From contig CAJOLN010000013.1 of the NCBI GenBank assembly GCA_905235395.1, forward strand, positions 1-38,366: a stretch of DNA of 38,366 nucleotides, given 5' to 3'. The notes beneath the pieces are model-generated. The model did not search any database. It was given only the letters and a program-made list of their open reading frames with translations, and had not been told where the DNA came from. Below, piece by piece: positions 6,363 to 14,861 of this stretch. The stretch's first letter is position 1. The number at the start of each line of letters is the position of its first letter. Made by a program: the position numbers and the translations under genes. The DNA is from an uncultured Synergistales bacterium. GTDB lineage: Bacteria; Synergistota; Synergistia; Synergistales; Aminobacteriaceae.

Positions 6363-7868
6363 ATGAGTGAACACAAGACGACTGAAATGTTACAGGAAGA
6401 AGCAGCGAAACTTTTTGCAGAAATTGAAGCAAAGAAAGCTGCCGGAACGAAATTAACACCGAAGGACAGAACATCAATTCCTCTTCAGGAAATGCCGTCG
6501 CAGGAACCTACTGTACGTGCTCACAACATGTCAGAAGTTGCGCTCGGCTACACAGAGACACAGGCACGTCTTGAATCAGAGAGATGCATTCAGTGCGGAG
6601 GTGCACCATGCAAAAACGGCTGTCCTGTAGGAGTACCGATTCCTGAGTTCATCAAACACATTCAGGAAGGTGATTTCAAAGGCGCAGTAGACACAATCAA
6701 GCAGACAAATTTACTTCCTGCAATTTGTGGACGTGTATGCCCGCAGGAAAATCAGTGTCAGAAATTCTGCACAGTCGGAAAGATGATGAAAGCTCCTGAA
6801 AAGGCAGTAGCAATCGGAAGACTTGAGCGTTTCGTTGCTGACTGGGAACGTTCACACGATCAGATTACCGTCCCGACACCTGCACCTGAGACAGGCAAGA
6901 AGGTTGCAGTAATCGGATCAGGCCCTGCAGGTCTGACAGTTGCGGCAGACATTCGCAGAGCAGGACACAGCGTAACAGTGTTTGAGGCATTCCAGAAGAC
7001 CGGCGGCGTTATGGTCTATGGAATTCCAGAGTTCAGACTTCCGAAAGAACTTGTTGCGAAAGAAGTTGATAACCTCAAGAAAATGGGCGTTGAGTTCAAG
7101 ACAAGTTTCTTAGTCGGACGCACACAGACACTCGAACAGCTTCTTGATGAGGGCGGATATGATGCGGCATTCATAGGAACAGGTGCAGGACTTCCGAAGT
7201 TCATGCACATTGAAGGCGAAAACTTAATCGGAGTATTCAGCGCAAATGAATATCTCACACGTTCCAACTTAATGAAGGCATATGACCGTGAACATTCAGA
7301 TACACCGTTGTATGATGCGAAACGCGTAGCAGTATTCGGAGGCGGAAATGTCGCAATGGACGGTGCAAGGACAGCATTACGTCTCGGAGCTGAGAAGGTA
7401 TATTGCGTATATCGCAGAACTCGTGCAGAGATGCCAGCAAGAATCGAAGAGGTTGCACACGCATTTGAAGAGGGAGTTGATTTCCACTTCCTTGAGAACC
7501 CAACGAAATTCATCGGTGATGACAAAGGAAGGTTAATCGGCGTTGAACTCCTCACATATGAACTCGGTGAACCAGATGCATCAGGCAGACGCAGACCCGT
7601 AGCTATTCCTGGCACTGAGCATGTACTCGACATTGACGCGGCAGTAATAGCACTCGGAAACGATTCAAACCCGTTAATGGCACAGACTACACAGGGCCTC
7701 AACGTAACGAAATGGGGAAACATCATCGTCGATGAGAATCAGAAGACCAGCATTCCAAGAGTGTGGGCAGGCGGAGATATTGTTCTCGGAGCAGCAACAG
7801 TTATTCTTGCAATGGGAGAAGGAAGACGTGCGGCGGCAAGTATGAATGAATACTTAGCAAGCAAGTAA
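6363..7868 (+). CDS. nfnB: NADPH-dependent glutamate synthase-like / NfnB large subunit
   Basis: Large subunit of the Nfn/Sud flavoenzyme, homologous to the small chain of NADPH-glutamate synthase (often named gltA or SudA). It binds FAD, NADPH and two [4Fe-4S] clusters. Cluster cysteines are at 75, 78, 83 and 87 (CIQC, C, C) and at 122, 126, 132 and 136. The FAD motif GSGPAG is at 185-190, the NADPH motif GGGNVA at 326-331, and the second FAD contact AGGDIVLGAATV is near the C-terminus. The 501-residue length includes an extra helical N-terminus of about 35 residues. A large glutamate synthase chain (GltB) is absent, and the adjacent nfnA makes Nfn the better reading. A terminator follows at 7892. 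Confidence 0.9.
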   Translation: MSEHKTTEMLQEEAAKLFAEIEAKKAAGTKLTPKDRTSIPLQEMPSQEPTVRAHNMSEVALGYTETQARLESERCIQCGGAPCKNGCPVGVPIPEFIKHIQEGDFKGAVDTIKQTNLLPAICGRVCPQENQCQKFCTVGKMMKAPEKAVAIGRLERFVADWERSHDQITVPTPAPETGKKVAVIGSGPAGLTVAADIRRAGHSVTVFEAFQKTGGVMVYGIPEFRLPKELVAKEVDNLKKMGVEFKTSFLVGRTQTLEQLLDEGGYDAAFIGTGAGLPKFMHIEGENLIGVFSANEYLTRSNLMKAYDREHSDTPLYDAKRVAVFGGGNVAMDGARTALRLGAEKVYCVYRRTRAEMPARIEEVAHAFEEGVDFHFLENPTKFIGDDKGRLIGVELLTYELGEPDASGRRRPVAIPGTEHVLDIDAAVIALGNDSNPLMAQTTQGLNVTKWGNIIVDENQKTSIPRVWAGGDIVLGAATVILAMGEGRRAAASMNEYLASK

Positions 7869-7891
7869 AGAATAGTAATCATGTAAACTAT

Positions 7892-7927
7892 AACGGAGGA
7901 GTAATTGATTTTGCTTCTCCGTTTTTT
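7892..7927 (+). terminator. Intrinsic terminator after nfnAB
   Basis: AACGGAGGAG (7892-7901) pairs with CTTCTCCGTT (7914-7923) in a 10-bp stem with one G-U pair and a 12-base loop. The T run is six long (7922-7927). It ends 6 bases before the AGGAGG SD of the next gene, so the two units touch without a visible promoter between them. Confidence 0.88.
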
Positions 7928-7946
7928 CTTATCAGGAGGCAATCCA

Positions 7947-9614
7947 ATGAATATAATCCGCAAATTAATTTCTCTTATCGTACTTGCATCTTCAATCAGA
8001 AATCCATCGTTCGCCGCTGAGAAACAGGAATATGATCCTCAGCACACTATGTTAGCTTTGAACATGGCCATTGTGTCGGTTCACAGGATACTTGCAACAC
8101 AGGACAGGCTTATTCTGGATCAGGAATACCAGAACATAATGAATAATCTTAGTCTGGGTAATATACGTTCTGATTCGGACATCACAAAACTGTATGAGAA
8201 ACTCATGGACATTGCCAGTCAGAAAAGACTTCGTGAAAAGGAAGCTGAACACGTCAGGAAACGTTATGATTCACTCATGGAAAACAGACTGACCAGAGCA
8301 ATATCAGAAGCTGCAGCAAACTCAATGAAGGCTCTTGAGGGTGAAAGCTACAGTATTTCAGAGAGTATCGCAAAATGGTTGTTCGGATTGATTCCTTCAT
8401 GTACAGCAAGCTATTTCAAGTATCAGGCACGGGGAAATGAACTTCGTGATGAGCTTGACGAAAATTTATACAGACTTGAAGTTGAAGACATGAAGAGTTT
8501 CAATGAAATGCAGAAACAATTATTATCATCATCATGGAACTTAATGAATCTATATCACCTTCCCGATGAGTTCAGGCTTGTACAAAAATCAATGGACGAT
8601 TTTTATAGAGCAGTTGAAGAACCAGACACAGCATCAAGAAGACTGCGAATGCTGAAGGCACTTGAAGAAGATTTCAAAGTTTATCCGCCGTACTGGTATT
8701 ATCGTGCACGTACAGCACAGGAAGTAAATGATTCTTCTGAGGCTGCAAAATGTTTTGACAAGTTCGATGAAGTATGGAGGCCGGTATTGCGGAAAGACCC
8801 GTACAAGCTGGAAGTTACGAAATACAGAATCACAGAGCTTCTGAAGAATGGAATCCCTGAAGACAAAAAGGAAATTTTCGAGCTTGCCGGAATTATGCGT
8901 GAGAATACTTTACGTGAGGACTGGGCGAATAATCTCTTTGCCGGTATTCTTTATTATGCACTTGGTGATGAAGATACTGCGAAAAAATGCGTTGAGATGA
9001 ACATTGATTTCGATTATGAACATGATCTTAGTTCTGCAATGCTGACACAAATCAGGAATGGAATCGATTCATCGCGTCTTCTCAGCGACACATTAAGGAC
9101 ATTGAATCTTTCACGGATTCTTTCTGACCTCAAGAGCAAAGATTTAGAAGCGGCTTTGTTTGTTGCAGATTACTTTGACGGAAGAAACCCGAAACTTGAG
9201 AGCTGCGACAATGTCCTTGCCATTCACGCACGAAGGATAATAGAATTCAGGAAGTGTGATGCGTCATCATTCAAAACGATATGCGATCTCGCCAAACTGG
9301 AGAATGTATCTAAAGCTGATATTCGCAGAATGTATTCGGGAGCGTTTAACATGGTGAAAAGCTATGCGGACACAGATAACATTCCGGCACAGATATTTCT
9401 TGCTGACATGTACAATTACGGCTGGGGAGTTGATATGAATATCAATCAGGCCATGATATATTACTCTAAAGCAGGGGAAAAAGGCGATATATATTCGCAG
9501 TTTATGTGTGAATCTCTCGTACTTTCGGAATCCGCTCAAAGGCTGCCAGAAGAATCTCAGAAAACAGAGAAAACGGAGGAATCAGAGGAATCTAGCTCAT
9601 GGTGGCCATTTTAG
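7947..9614 (+). CDS. Exported Sel1/TPR-like repeat protein of unknown function
   Basis: I do not recognise a named family. ATG 7947 is supported by AGGAGG at 7934-7939. Residues 1-24 form a signal peptide (hydrophobic LISLIVLASS, likely cut after PSFAA), so the protein is probably periplasmic or outer-membrane associated. The rest is strongly helical and charged. Near residues 250-300 a TPR-like stretch (YWYYRARTAQE) is seen. Near the C-terminus AQIFLADMYNYGWGVDMN and AMIYYSKAGEKGD match the Sel1 pattern for about one and a half repeats. The tail is acidic and Ser/Glu-rich, ending SSWWPF. Sel1/TPR proteins usually scaffold protein contacts. It stands between nfnAB and an aminotransferase gene with no evident functional link. 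Confidence 0.75.
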   Translation: MNIIRKLISLIVLASSIRNPSFAAEKQEYDPQHTMLALNMAIVSVHRILATQDRLILDQEYQNIMNNLSLGNIRSDSDITKLYEKLMDIASQKRLREKEAEHVRKRYDSLMENRLTRAISEAAANSMKALEGESYSISESIAKWLFGLIPSCTASYFKYQARGNELRDELDENLYRLEVEDMKSFNEMQKQLLSSSWNLMNLYHLPDEFRLVQKSMDDFYRAVEEPDTASRRLRMLKALEEDFKVYPPYWYYRARTAQEVNDSSEAAKCFDKFDEVWRPVLRKDPYKLEVTKYRITELLKNGIPEDKKEIFELAGIMRENTLREDWANNLFAGILYYALGDEDTAKKCVEMNIDFDYEHDLSSAMLTQIRNGIDSSRLLSDTLRTLNLSRILSDLKSKDLEAALFVADYFDGRNPKLESCDNVLAIHARRIIEFRKCDASSFKTICDLAKLENVSKADIRRMYSGAFNMVKSYADTDNIPAQIFLADMYNYGWGVDMNINQAMIYYSKAGEKGDIYSQFMCESLVLSESAQRLPEESQKTEKTEESEESSSWWPF

Positions 9615-9635
9615 AATTAAGGAGTGATTAAGTTT

Positions 9636-10784
9636 ATGGAACTTGCAAAGAAATTCCAAGAGCAAAAACCTTCGGGAATGGTAAGAGTGTTTCAGGCAAT
9701 CGATAAAATGCAGGACGTTCTGAACCTCAGCATAGGTGAACCTGACTTCGTAACTGAACCCGACATAGTAGACGCATCAGCAAAAGGAGCTAAAGATGGC
9801 TTCACCCATTACCCTCCTTTGCAGGGCTATCTTGATGTCCGTGAAGCAGTGTGTGCGTATTGGGAACGTCATCACGGATTCAAAGCTACACCTGATGAGG
9901 TGTGCATGTCTGTCGGAGGTCTTCATGTCCCATGGCTTGCATTCGGAGCATTGCTGAATCCTGGTGATGAAGTCATGCTGATTGAACCGTATTTCACGTG
10001 CTATGATGCACAGATACGCGGCAACGGAGGAGTTCCTGTATACATAAAGACGCGTGAAGAGAATAATTTTGCGCCGAGCATTGAGGAGTTAAGAGCAGCA
10101 GCTACACCAAGAACAAGAGCAATCGTTCTGAATTACCCCGGCAACCCAACAGGACGAGTTGCATCACAGAAACAGCTTGAAGAAATTGCAGAGTTCGCAG
10201 AGGAAAAAGATTTGATTGTTCTCAGTGATGAGATATATGAATCAATGGTCTACACAGGAAAACATGTATCTTTCGTGAATATTCCCGGCATGAAGAAACG
10301 TACATTATTGACCGCAGGACTCTCAAAGAGCCATTGTATGACAGGCTGGCGAATCGGTTACGTCTTTGCTCCTCAGAACGTCATCAACACAATGTGCGTT
10401 CTCTCATCGTATCAGACATACGGAGTGAATACGCTCTCACAGAAAGCAGCAGTATATGCGCTCAACACTCAGGACGAAAAAGTGAAAGCCAGAGCGAAAA
10501 TTTTTGAGGAAAGAATGAAGGCAGTGGAAGCGAGACTGAATGCAATGAAAGGTGTGAAATGTCATCCAGCAGAAGGAGCGTTCTATCTCTTCCCTGATAT
10601 TTCTGGAACTGGACTCACAAGCGAAGAATTCACGTGGCGTTTGCTGAATGAATCACATGTTGCTGTTCTTCCAGGAAGTGCATTCGGTCAGACTGGCGAA
10701 GGATATATACGCATTGCATGTACGCAGTCAATGGATACACTGATGAAAGCAATGGACGGAATAGAAAAATTTTTACAAAAATAG
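9636..10784 (+). CDS. Pyridoxal-phosphate aminotransferase, class I/II (aspartate aminotransferase-like)
   Basis: PLP-dependent aminotransferase of fold type I. Markers in order are LNLSIGEPDFVTEP near the N-terminus, NYPGNPTGRVAS (the Asn that contacts PLP), VLSDEIYESMVY (the Asp that holds the pyridine nitrogen) and TAGLSKSHCMTGWRIGY with the Schiff-base lysine. The 382-residue length fits the AspB/PatA-like groups. The amino donor cannot be decided from sequence. I use ATG 9636, 11 bases after the AAGGAG at 9619-9624; a GTG at 9624 overlaps that SD and is unlikely. The gene lies 21 bases after the exported repeat protein and may be co-transcribed with it. Confidence 0.9.
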   Translation: MELAKKFQEQKPSGMVRVFQAIDKMQDVLNLSIGEPDFVTEPDIVDASAKGAKDGFTHYPPLQGYLDVREAVCAYWERHHGFKATPDEVCMSVGGLHVPWLAFGALLNPGDEVMLIEPYFTCYDAQIRGNGGVPVYIKTREENNFAPSIEELRAAATPRTRAIVLNYPGNPTGRVASQKQLEEIAEFAEEKDLIVLSDEIYESMVYTGKHVSFVNIPGMKKRTLLTAGLSKSHCMTGWRIGYVFAPQNVINTMCVLSSYQTYGVNTLSQKAAVYALNTQDEKVKARAKIFEERMKAVEARLNAMKGVKCHPAEGAFYLFPDISGTGLTSEEFTWRLLNESHVAVLPGSAFGQTGEGYIRIACTQSMDTLMKAMDGIEKFLQK

Positions 10785-10786
10785 TT

Positions 10787-10792
10787 TATAAT
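10787..10792 (+). promoter_or_regulatory. Possible -10 box upstream of the lipoprotein gene
   Basis: A perfect TATAAT begins two bases after the aminotransferase stop codon, giving a possible start near 10799 just before the AGGAGG SD. No recognisable -35 box lies at the right distance, so this is only a weak candidate. Confidence 0.3.
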
Positions 10793-10826
10793 GTAAAAAA
10801 CTACATTTTCTAGGAGGTTTCTTGCA

Positions 10827-12152
10827 GTGAAAGCAGGTAAAAATCTTTTCTGTCTTATGTTTATCGCTTTAATTCTGTTTGTAGTATCAGGGTGCGGAGG
10901 ATCATCAAATAAGTCTGTCCCTAATAATGATACTCCGGTTGTTGAAGAGCCAGATAACAACGAAGAAGACAACCAGACTGACGAAGACAACCAGACTGAT
11001 GAAAACACAACCACAGGCGAAACCTATACGTCAACTACAGGTGGAACTCATGCTATCGAACTCACCAGCGGTACAGCAAGTTATGAGAATATCACAGTAA
11101 CAAAAACAGGTGATGTATCAGGAAGAGATGACGATTACGACTGGAAAGGAACTAATGCGGCCATACTTGCAAGCGGAGGATCAGTACTCACGATCAAAGG
11201 TTCATCGACTACGATAACATCAAATGCGTCATACGGTAATGCAGTATTCTCTTACGGCGGGAATAACAGCAACTCAAGCAACAATCAGGGCGACGGCACA
11301 ACCGTGAACATTTCAGATGCGACGATAACGACCTCATCGAACAATTCCGGCGGAATAATGACAACAGGAGGCGGCATAATGAATGCCAGCAACCTCACAA
11401 TCACTACATCAGGCGGTTCATCAGCAGCAATAAGATCTGACAGCGGCGGAGGTACTGTTACAGTCTCAGGAGGAACGTACACAACAAACGGAACAGGTTC
11501 ACCTGCAATATATTCAACAGCGGCAATAACTGTTTTAGATGCAGATTTAACTGCGAATGTTGCACAAGCTGTAGTCATTGAGGGTGGTAATTCAGTAACT
11601 CTTGAGAACTCAAATCTAAATGCTAATCACAGCAAGAAAAATAGTCAGGATACCACATATCAGGCAGTATTAATATATAAATCCATGTCTCTTGATGCAT
11701 CAAGCGGAACATCTGCCTTCAATATGACGGACGGAAGCATAACGAATACTAACGGAGATATATTCTGCGTAACGAACACGAAAACCGTAATCACACTTTC
11801 AGGTGTCAGCATAAAGAATAACGATTCATCAGGAAATTTCCTGCGTGCAGAAGGACAAGAATGGGGCAATTCAAACAGCAACGGAGGAACTGTTACGCTC
11901 AATGCATCGGGTCAGGACATGGCCGGAAATATTATCGTTGATGATTTATCATCACTGACTCTGAATATGTCTGACAGTTCGACATACGAAGGTGCAATCA
12001 ATCAATCAGGACAGAGCGGTACAGTCAACGTAACAATAGAGGAAGGCTCAGAATGGATTCTCACGGGAAATTCATACGTGAGCAGCCTGACGAACAATGG
12101 AACAATCACGAAAGGTTCTTACAGTCTATATGTAAACGGAATAGCACAGTAA
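10827..12152 (+). CDS. Surface lipoprotein with Gly/Ser/Thr/Asn-rich beta-helix repeats
   Basis: Secreted lipoprotein. The start is GTG 10827, with AGGAGG at 10812-10817. Residues 1-22 are a signal peptide ending in a lipobox (VSGC), with lipidated Cys23. An acidic linker (about 35-63) holds two DNQTDE units. The rest is rich in Thr, Ser, Gly and Asn in short strand-turn repeats (for example TTVNISDATITTSSN, NASNLTITTSGG, NGGTVTLNASG), as expected of a right-handed parallel beta-helix. The layout resembles hypothetical surface proteins of gut anaerobes annotated as carbohydrate-binding or adhesin-like. Function is unproven; surface binding or adhesion is the likely role. The composition is unlike that of the neighbouring enzymes but normal for such proteins. 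Confidence 0.8.
   Translation: MKAGKNLFCLMFIALILFVVSGCGGSSNKSVPNNDTPVVEEPDNNEEDNQTDEDNQTDENTTTGETYTSTTGGTHAIELTSGTASYENITVTKTGDVSGRDDDYDWKGTNAAILASGGSVLTIKGSSTTITSNASYGNAVFSYGGNNSNSSNNQGDGTTVNISDATITTSSNNSGGIMTTGGGIMNASNLTITTSGGSSAAIRSDSGGGTVTVSGGTYTTNGTGSPAIYSTAAITVLDADLTANVAQAVVIEGGNSVTLENSNLNANHSKKNSQDTTYQAVLIYKSMSLDASSGTSAFNMTDGSITNTNGDIFCVTNTKTVITLSGVSIKNNDSSGNFLRAEGQEWGNSNSNGGTVTLNASGQDMAGNIIVDDLSSLTLNMSDSSTYEGAINQSGQSGTVNVTIEEGSEWILTGNSYVSSLTNNGTITKGSYSLYVNGIAQ
10968..11003 (+). repeat. Two-copy 18-bp tandem repeat within the lipoprotein gene
   Basis: Two adjacent 18-base copies, differing at one position, encode DNQTDE twice in the acidic linker. Because the unit is a multiple of three, copy-number change would alter linker length without breaking the frame. 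Confidence 0.85.
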
Positions 12153-12164
12153 AAGAATAAATCT

Positions 12165-12199
12165 ACGGGCAGTGAATGAGGCAAAAAATCTCTGTCCGT
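12165..12199 (+). other. Stem-loop after the lipoprotein gene, without a T run
   Basis: ACGGGCAG (12165-12172) can pair with CTGTCCGT (12192-12199) in 8 bp with one G-U pair. The following bases (AATACAAT) are not a T tract, so this is at best a weak terminator or an mRNA-stabilising hairpin. It is the only structure seen in the 87-base gap before pgi. Confidence 0.3.
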
Positions 12200-12239
12200 A
12201 ATACAATATTGAAATTCGTAAAAAGGAGGCAGATATTAC

Positions 12240-13547
12240 ATGACAGGTTTTGATTATTCTAATGCGTTAAAATTTGTTCGTGCTCATGAAGTCGAGAGCA
12301 TGAAGGCAATTACACTCACAGCGGCAGAACTCCTCAAATCACGTAAAGGTGCAGGAAGTGATTTTCTCGGCTGGATAGACCTTCCAGTGAATTACGACAA
12401 GGAAGAGTTCAACAGAATCAAAATGGCGGCCAAGAAGATACAGAGTGATTCAGATGTTCTGCTTGTTGCAGGAATCGGAGGCTCATATCTCGGAGCAAGA
12501 GCGGCAATTGAATTCCTGCGTCACGGATTCTATAACGAGATGACACCTGAAGCACGAAAGACACCGAGAATATATTACGTTGGAAACTCAATGAACAGCA
12601 CATACATTGAGGACGTAATAGACCTTCTCGAAGGAAAAGACTTCAGCATAAACGTAATCTCGAAATCAGGAACAACAACAGAAACAGCAATAGCATTCAG
12701 AGTGTTCAGAGAATTGCTCATCAAGAAGTATGGACGTGAAGGTGCTGCAAAGAGAATTTACGCGACAACAGACAAGGCACGCGGTGCATTGAAGACGCTT
12801 GCAGATGCAGAAGGCTATGAATCATTCGTGATACCTGATGACATAGGCGGAAGGTTCTCGGTCTTAACCGCTGTAGGTTTACTTCCCATTGCAGTGAGCG
12901 GAGCAGACATTGATGCGCTCATGGCAGGCGGAGCAGCAGGAAGAGAGATTGCATTGAACAAAGCGTTTGAGGAGAACCCTGCGTTACAGTATGCGGCACT
13001 CAGAAATATTCTTCACAGCAAAGGAAAGACCGTTGAGATTCTCGCAAACTATGAACCTTCAATGCATTATATCTCAGAGTGGTGGAAACAGCTTTACGGT
13101 GAGAGTGAAGGCAAAGACCAGAAGGGTATCATGCCTGCGTCAGTTGACCTCACAACGGATCTGCATTCAATGGGCCAGTTCATTCAGGACGGCGCAAGAA
13201 TCATGTTCGAGACAGTTCTGAACATTGAGACACCGAGAAAAGATTTTGTGCTCAAAGAAGAAGATAATAACCTTGACGGCCTCAATTACCTTGCAGGCAA
13301 GAAGATGAGCTACGTGAATCAGTGTGCTATGAAGGGCACAGCGGCGGCACATGTTGAAGGAGGAGTTCCGAATCTCTTGATCAACATTCCAGCTCAGGAT
13401 GAAAAATCACTCGGTGAACTGTTCTACTTCTTTGAATTCGCATGCGGAGTATCAGGCTACATCGGCGGAATTAATCCATTTGATCAGCCCGGCGTTGAGT
13501 TCTACAAGTCGAATATGTTCAAGCTGCTCGGCAAACCCGGAAAGTAA
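12240..13547 (+). CDS. pgi: Glucose-6-phosphate isomerase
   Basis: Interconverts glucose 6-phosphate and fructose 6-phosphate in glycolysis and gluconeogenesis. Two SIS-type sugar-phosphate domains are visible: GIGGSYLG at residues 78-85 and SKSGTTTE at 141-148. The family signatures [17 protein letters not shown] (about 200-216) and [13 protein letters not shown] (about 287-299) follow, and [12 protein letters not shown] near the end holds the catalytic lysine region. The 435-residue length fits the short bacterial form (about 440-450). ATG 12240 has an AAAGGAGG SD. A strong terminator follows. pfkA, the next glycolytic step, lies 3 kb away on the other strand. Confidence 0.96.
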   Translation: MTGFDYSNALKFVRAHEVESMKAITLTAAELLKSRKGAGSDFLGWIDLPVNYDKEEFNRIKMAAKKIQSDSDVLLVAGIGGSYLGARAAIEFLRHGFYNEMTPEARKTPRIYYVGNSMNSTYIEDVIDLLEGKDFSINVISKSGTTTETAIAFRVFRELLIKKYGREGAAKRIYATTDKARGALKTLADAEGYESFVIPDDIGGRFSVLTAVGLLPIAVSGADIDALMAGGAAGREIALNKAFEENPALQYAALRNILHSKGKTVEILANYEPSMHYISEWWKQLYGESEGKDQKGIMPASVDLTTDLHSMGQFIQDGARIMFETVLNIETPRKDFVLKEEDNNLDGLNYLAGKKMSYVNQCAMKGTAAAHVEGGVPNLLINIPAQDEKSLGELFYFFEFACGVSGYIGGINPFDQPGVEFYKSNMFKLLGKPGK

Positions 13548-13565
13548 TCGATTCATTTATCATGG

Positions 13566-13595
13566 CCTCCTGTATTATTGCAGGAGGTTTTTTTT
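13566..13595 (+). terminator. Intrinsic terminator after pgi
   Basis: CCTCCTG (13566-13572) pairs perfectly with CAGGAGG (13581-13587) around an 8-base loop, followed by eight T. It ends 5 bases from the stop codon of the convergent M20 peptidase gene. In the minus direction no T run follows, so it mainly serves pgi. Stem and loop resemble the terminator at 21073. Confidence 0.92.
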
Positions 13596-13599
13596 GTTA

Positions 13600-14835
13600 T
13601 TATGAATTGGTCATGTTCATCATCATCAATGCAAAAACCTTCGCATTGTTCACGATGTATTTTATCTCCGTGAATTCATCAGGCTGATGTGCCGCGTCTT
13701 CATATTCCTGACTCCATACAACTGCGGGTATGTTTTTGCGCCTGAAGAGTGCCGCAAATGTTCCTCCTCCGATACCGCCGGTTACAGGTTCAACCTTCAG
13801 GACATAACGCACGCATTTCGTCAGCAGTTTCACAACATCACTGTCAGGACTCGTTACAGGTGCGGCATCTGTTCTGTCGATTTCAACATCAATCTTCGCA
13901 CCCGTCTTCGCTTCGACATCTTTGCAAATCTTCATGACAATATCAATCACATCATCAAGATTAACTTCAGGAAGAACTCTGCAATCAAAATCGAATCTCT
14001 CACGTCCCGGAACGATATTAACTGCCGGAACGTTAGCAAATCTTCTTGTGGGTTCAAACGTTGAGAACGGATAAGTAAACATGTTATTTTCTTCGGTAAA
14101 TGCCTTGTGTAACGCTTCATCAACTTCATATGCTAACATGTTGGCCGCTCTGCATGCGTTCACTCCCTTGTGAGGCGTTGACGCATGTACCTGCTTTCCT
14201 GTAACTGTGAATGCAAGTTTCAGCATGGCCTTCTCTGCTGCTTCAATGAAATCTCCATTGTCATTTCCTGCGTCAGGCACAACGACCAAATCATCATTTC
14301 TGAAAATATTTCTCTCAAGCAGTGGCTCAAGTCCGTAATGACTTCCCATTTCCTCATCAGCAACAAACGCAAGCAAAATTGTATATTCTGGTTCAAGACC
14401 AGAATCTAGAATCGCTTTCAGTGCGAAGAGTGATGCCACTAAACATGCTCCGTTATCGCTTACTCCACGACCGTAAAGCCTTGTGCCTTTCACGACTGGG
14501 TCAAATGGGTCATGAGTCCATGATGATAAATCACCTTCTGGAACTACGTCTATGTGTGTGAGAATGCACACCCTTCTTGACTGTCTGCCGGGATATTCGA
14601 GAAACAATGAGGGACGATAACATGACGGAGATTTTGAATCTTCAACGCGTTCAATTTTTATGCTTGCCTTTGACATTCCGAGTTCATGAATTATTTTCTC
14701 AAGTTCGGAAATTTTTGCGTCTTCACCTGTTCCGCCGTTATGAGGTGATACTGCCGGGATTCTGCATAGACGTGTGAGTGTTTCAATCATTAAGGGTTCA
14801 AGTTTTTCTGCCGCATTTAGAATTTTATCGTGCAA
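13600..14835 (-). CDS. M20 family metallo-peptidase/hydrolase (ArgE/DapE-like)
   Basis: Zinc-dependent amidohydrolase of the M20 peptidase family. Metal and catalytic residues are visible: H94-x-D96 (THIDVVP), D127 in GRGVSDNGA, the E161-E162 pair in ADEEMGS, and a C-terminal histidine in DAAHQPDE. The middle of the protein (about 207-330) is the lid or dimerisation domain, with GKQVHASTPHKGVNA at its start. The family covers ArgE, DapE, dipeptidases and aminoacylases, and the exact substrate cannot be assigned. The start is TTG 14835, with a GAAAGG SD upstream. It is 26 bases downstream of rho on the same strand and is probably co-transcribed with it. Confidence 0.9.
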   Translation of the reverse strand: MHDKILNAAEKLEPLMIETLTRLCRIPAVSPHNGGTGEDAKISELEKIIHELGMSKASIKIERVEDSKSPSCYRPSLFLEYPGRQSRRVCILTHIDVVPEGDLSSWTHDPFDPVVKGTRLYGRGVSDNGACLVASLFALKAILDSGLEPEYTILLAFVADEEMGSHYGLEPLLERNIFRNDDLVVVPDAGNDNGDFIEAAEKAMLKLAFTVTGKQVHASTPHKGVNACRAANMLAYEVDEALHKAFTEENNMFTYPFSTFEPTRRFANVPAVNIVPGRERFDFDCRVLPEVNLDDVIDIVMKICKDVEAKTGAKIDVEIDRTDAAPVTSPDSDVVKLLTKCVRYVLKVEPVTGGIGGGTFAALFRRKNIPAVVWSQEYEDAAHQPDEFTEIKYIVNNAKVFALMMMNMTNS

Positions 14836-14861
14836 GTTAATTCACGCCTTTCATTAAAATA

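Noticed and set aside
7016-7726. Long minus-strand open frame (236 codons) inside nfnB
   Set aside because: It is fully antisense to a well-conserved gene and its product is low-complexity Ser/Pro-rich sequence. It reflects codon bias of the sense strand.
11285-11902. Minus-strand open frames inside the lipoprotein gene
   Set aside because: They mirror the repetitive beta-helix coding sequence and have no start signals.
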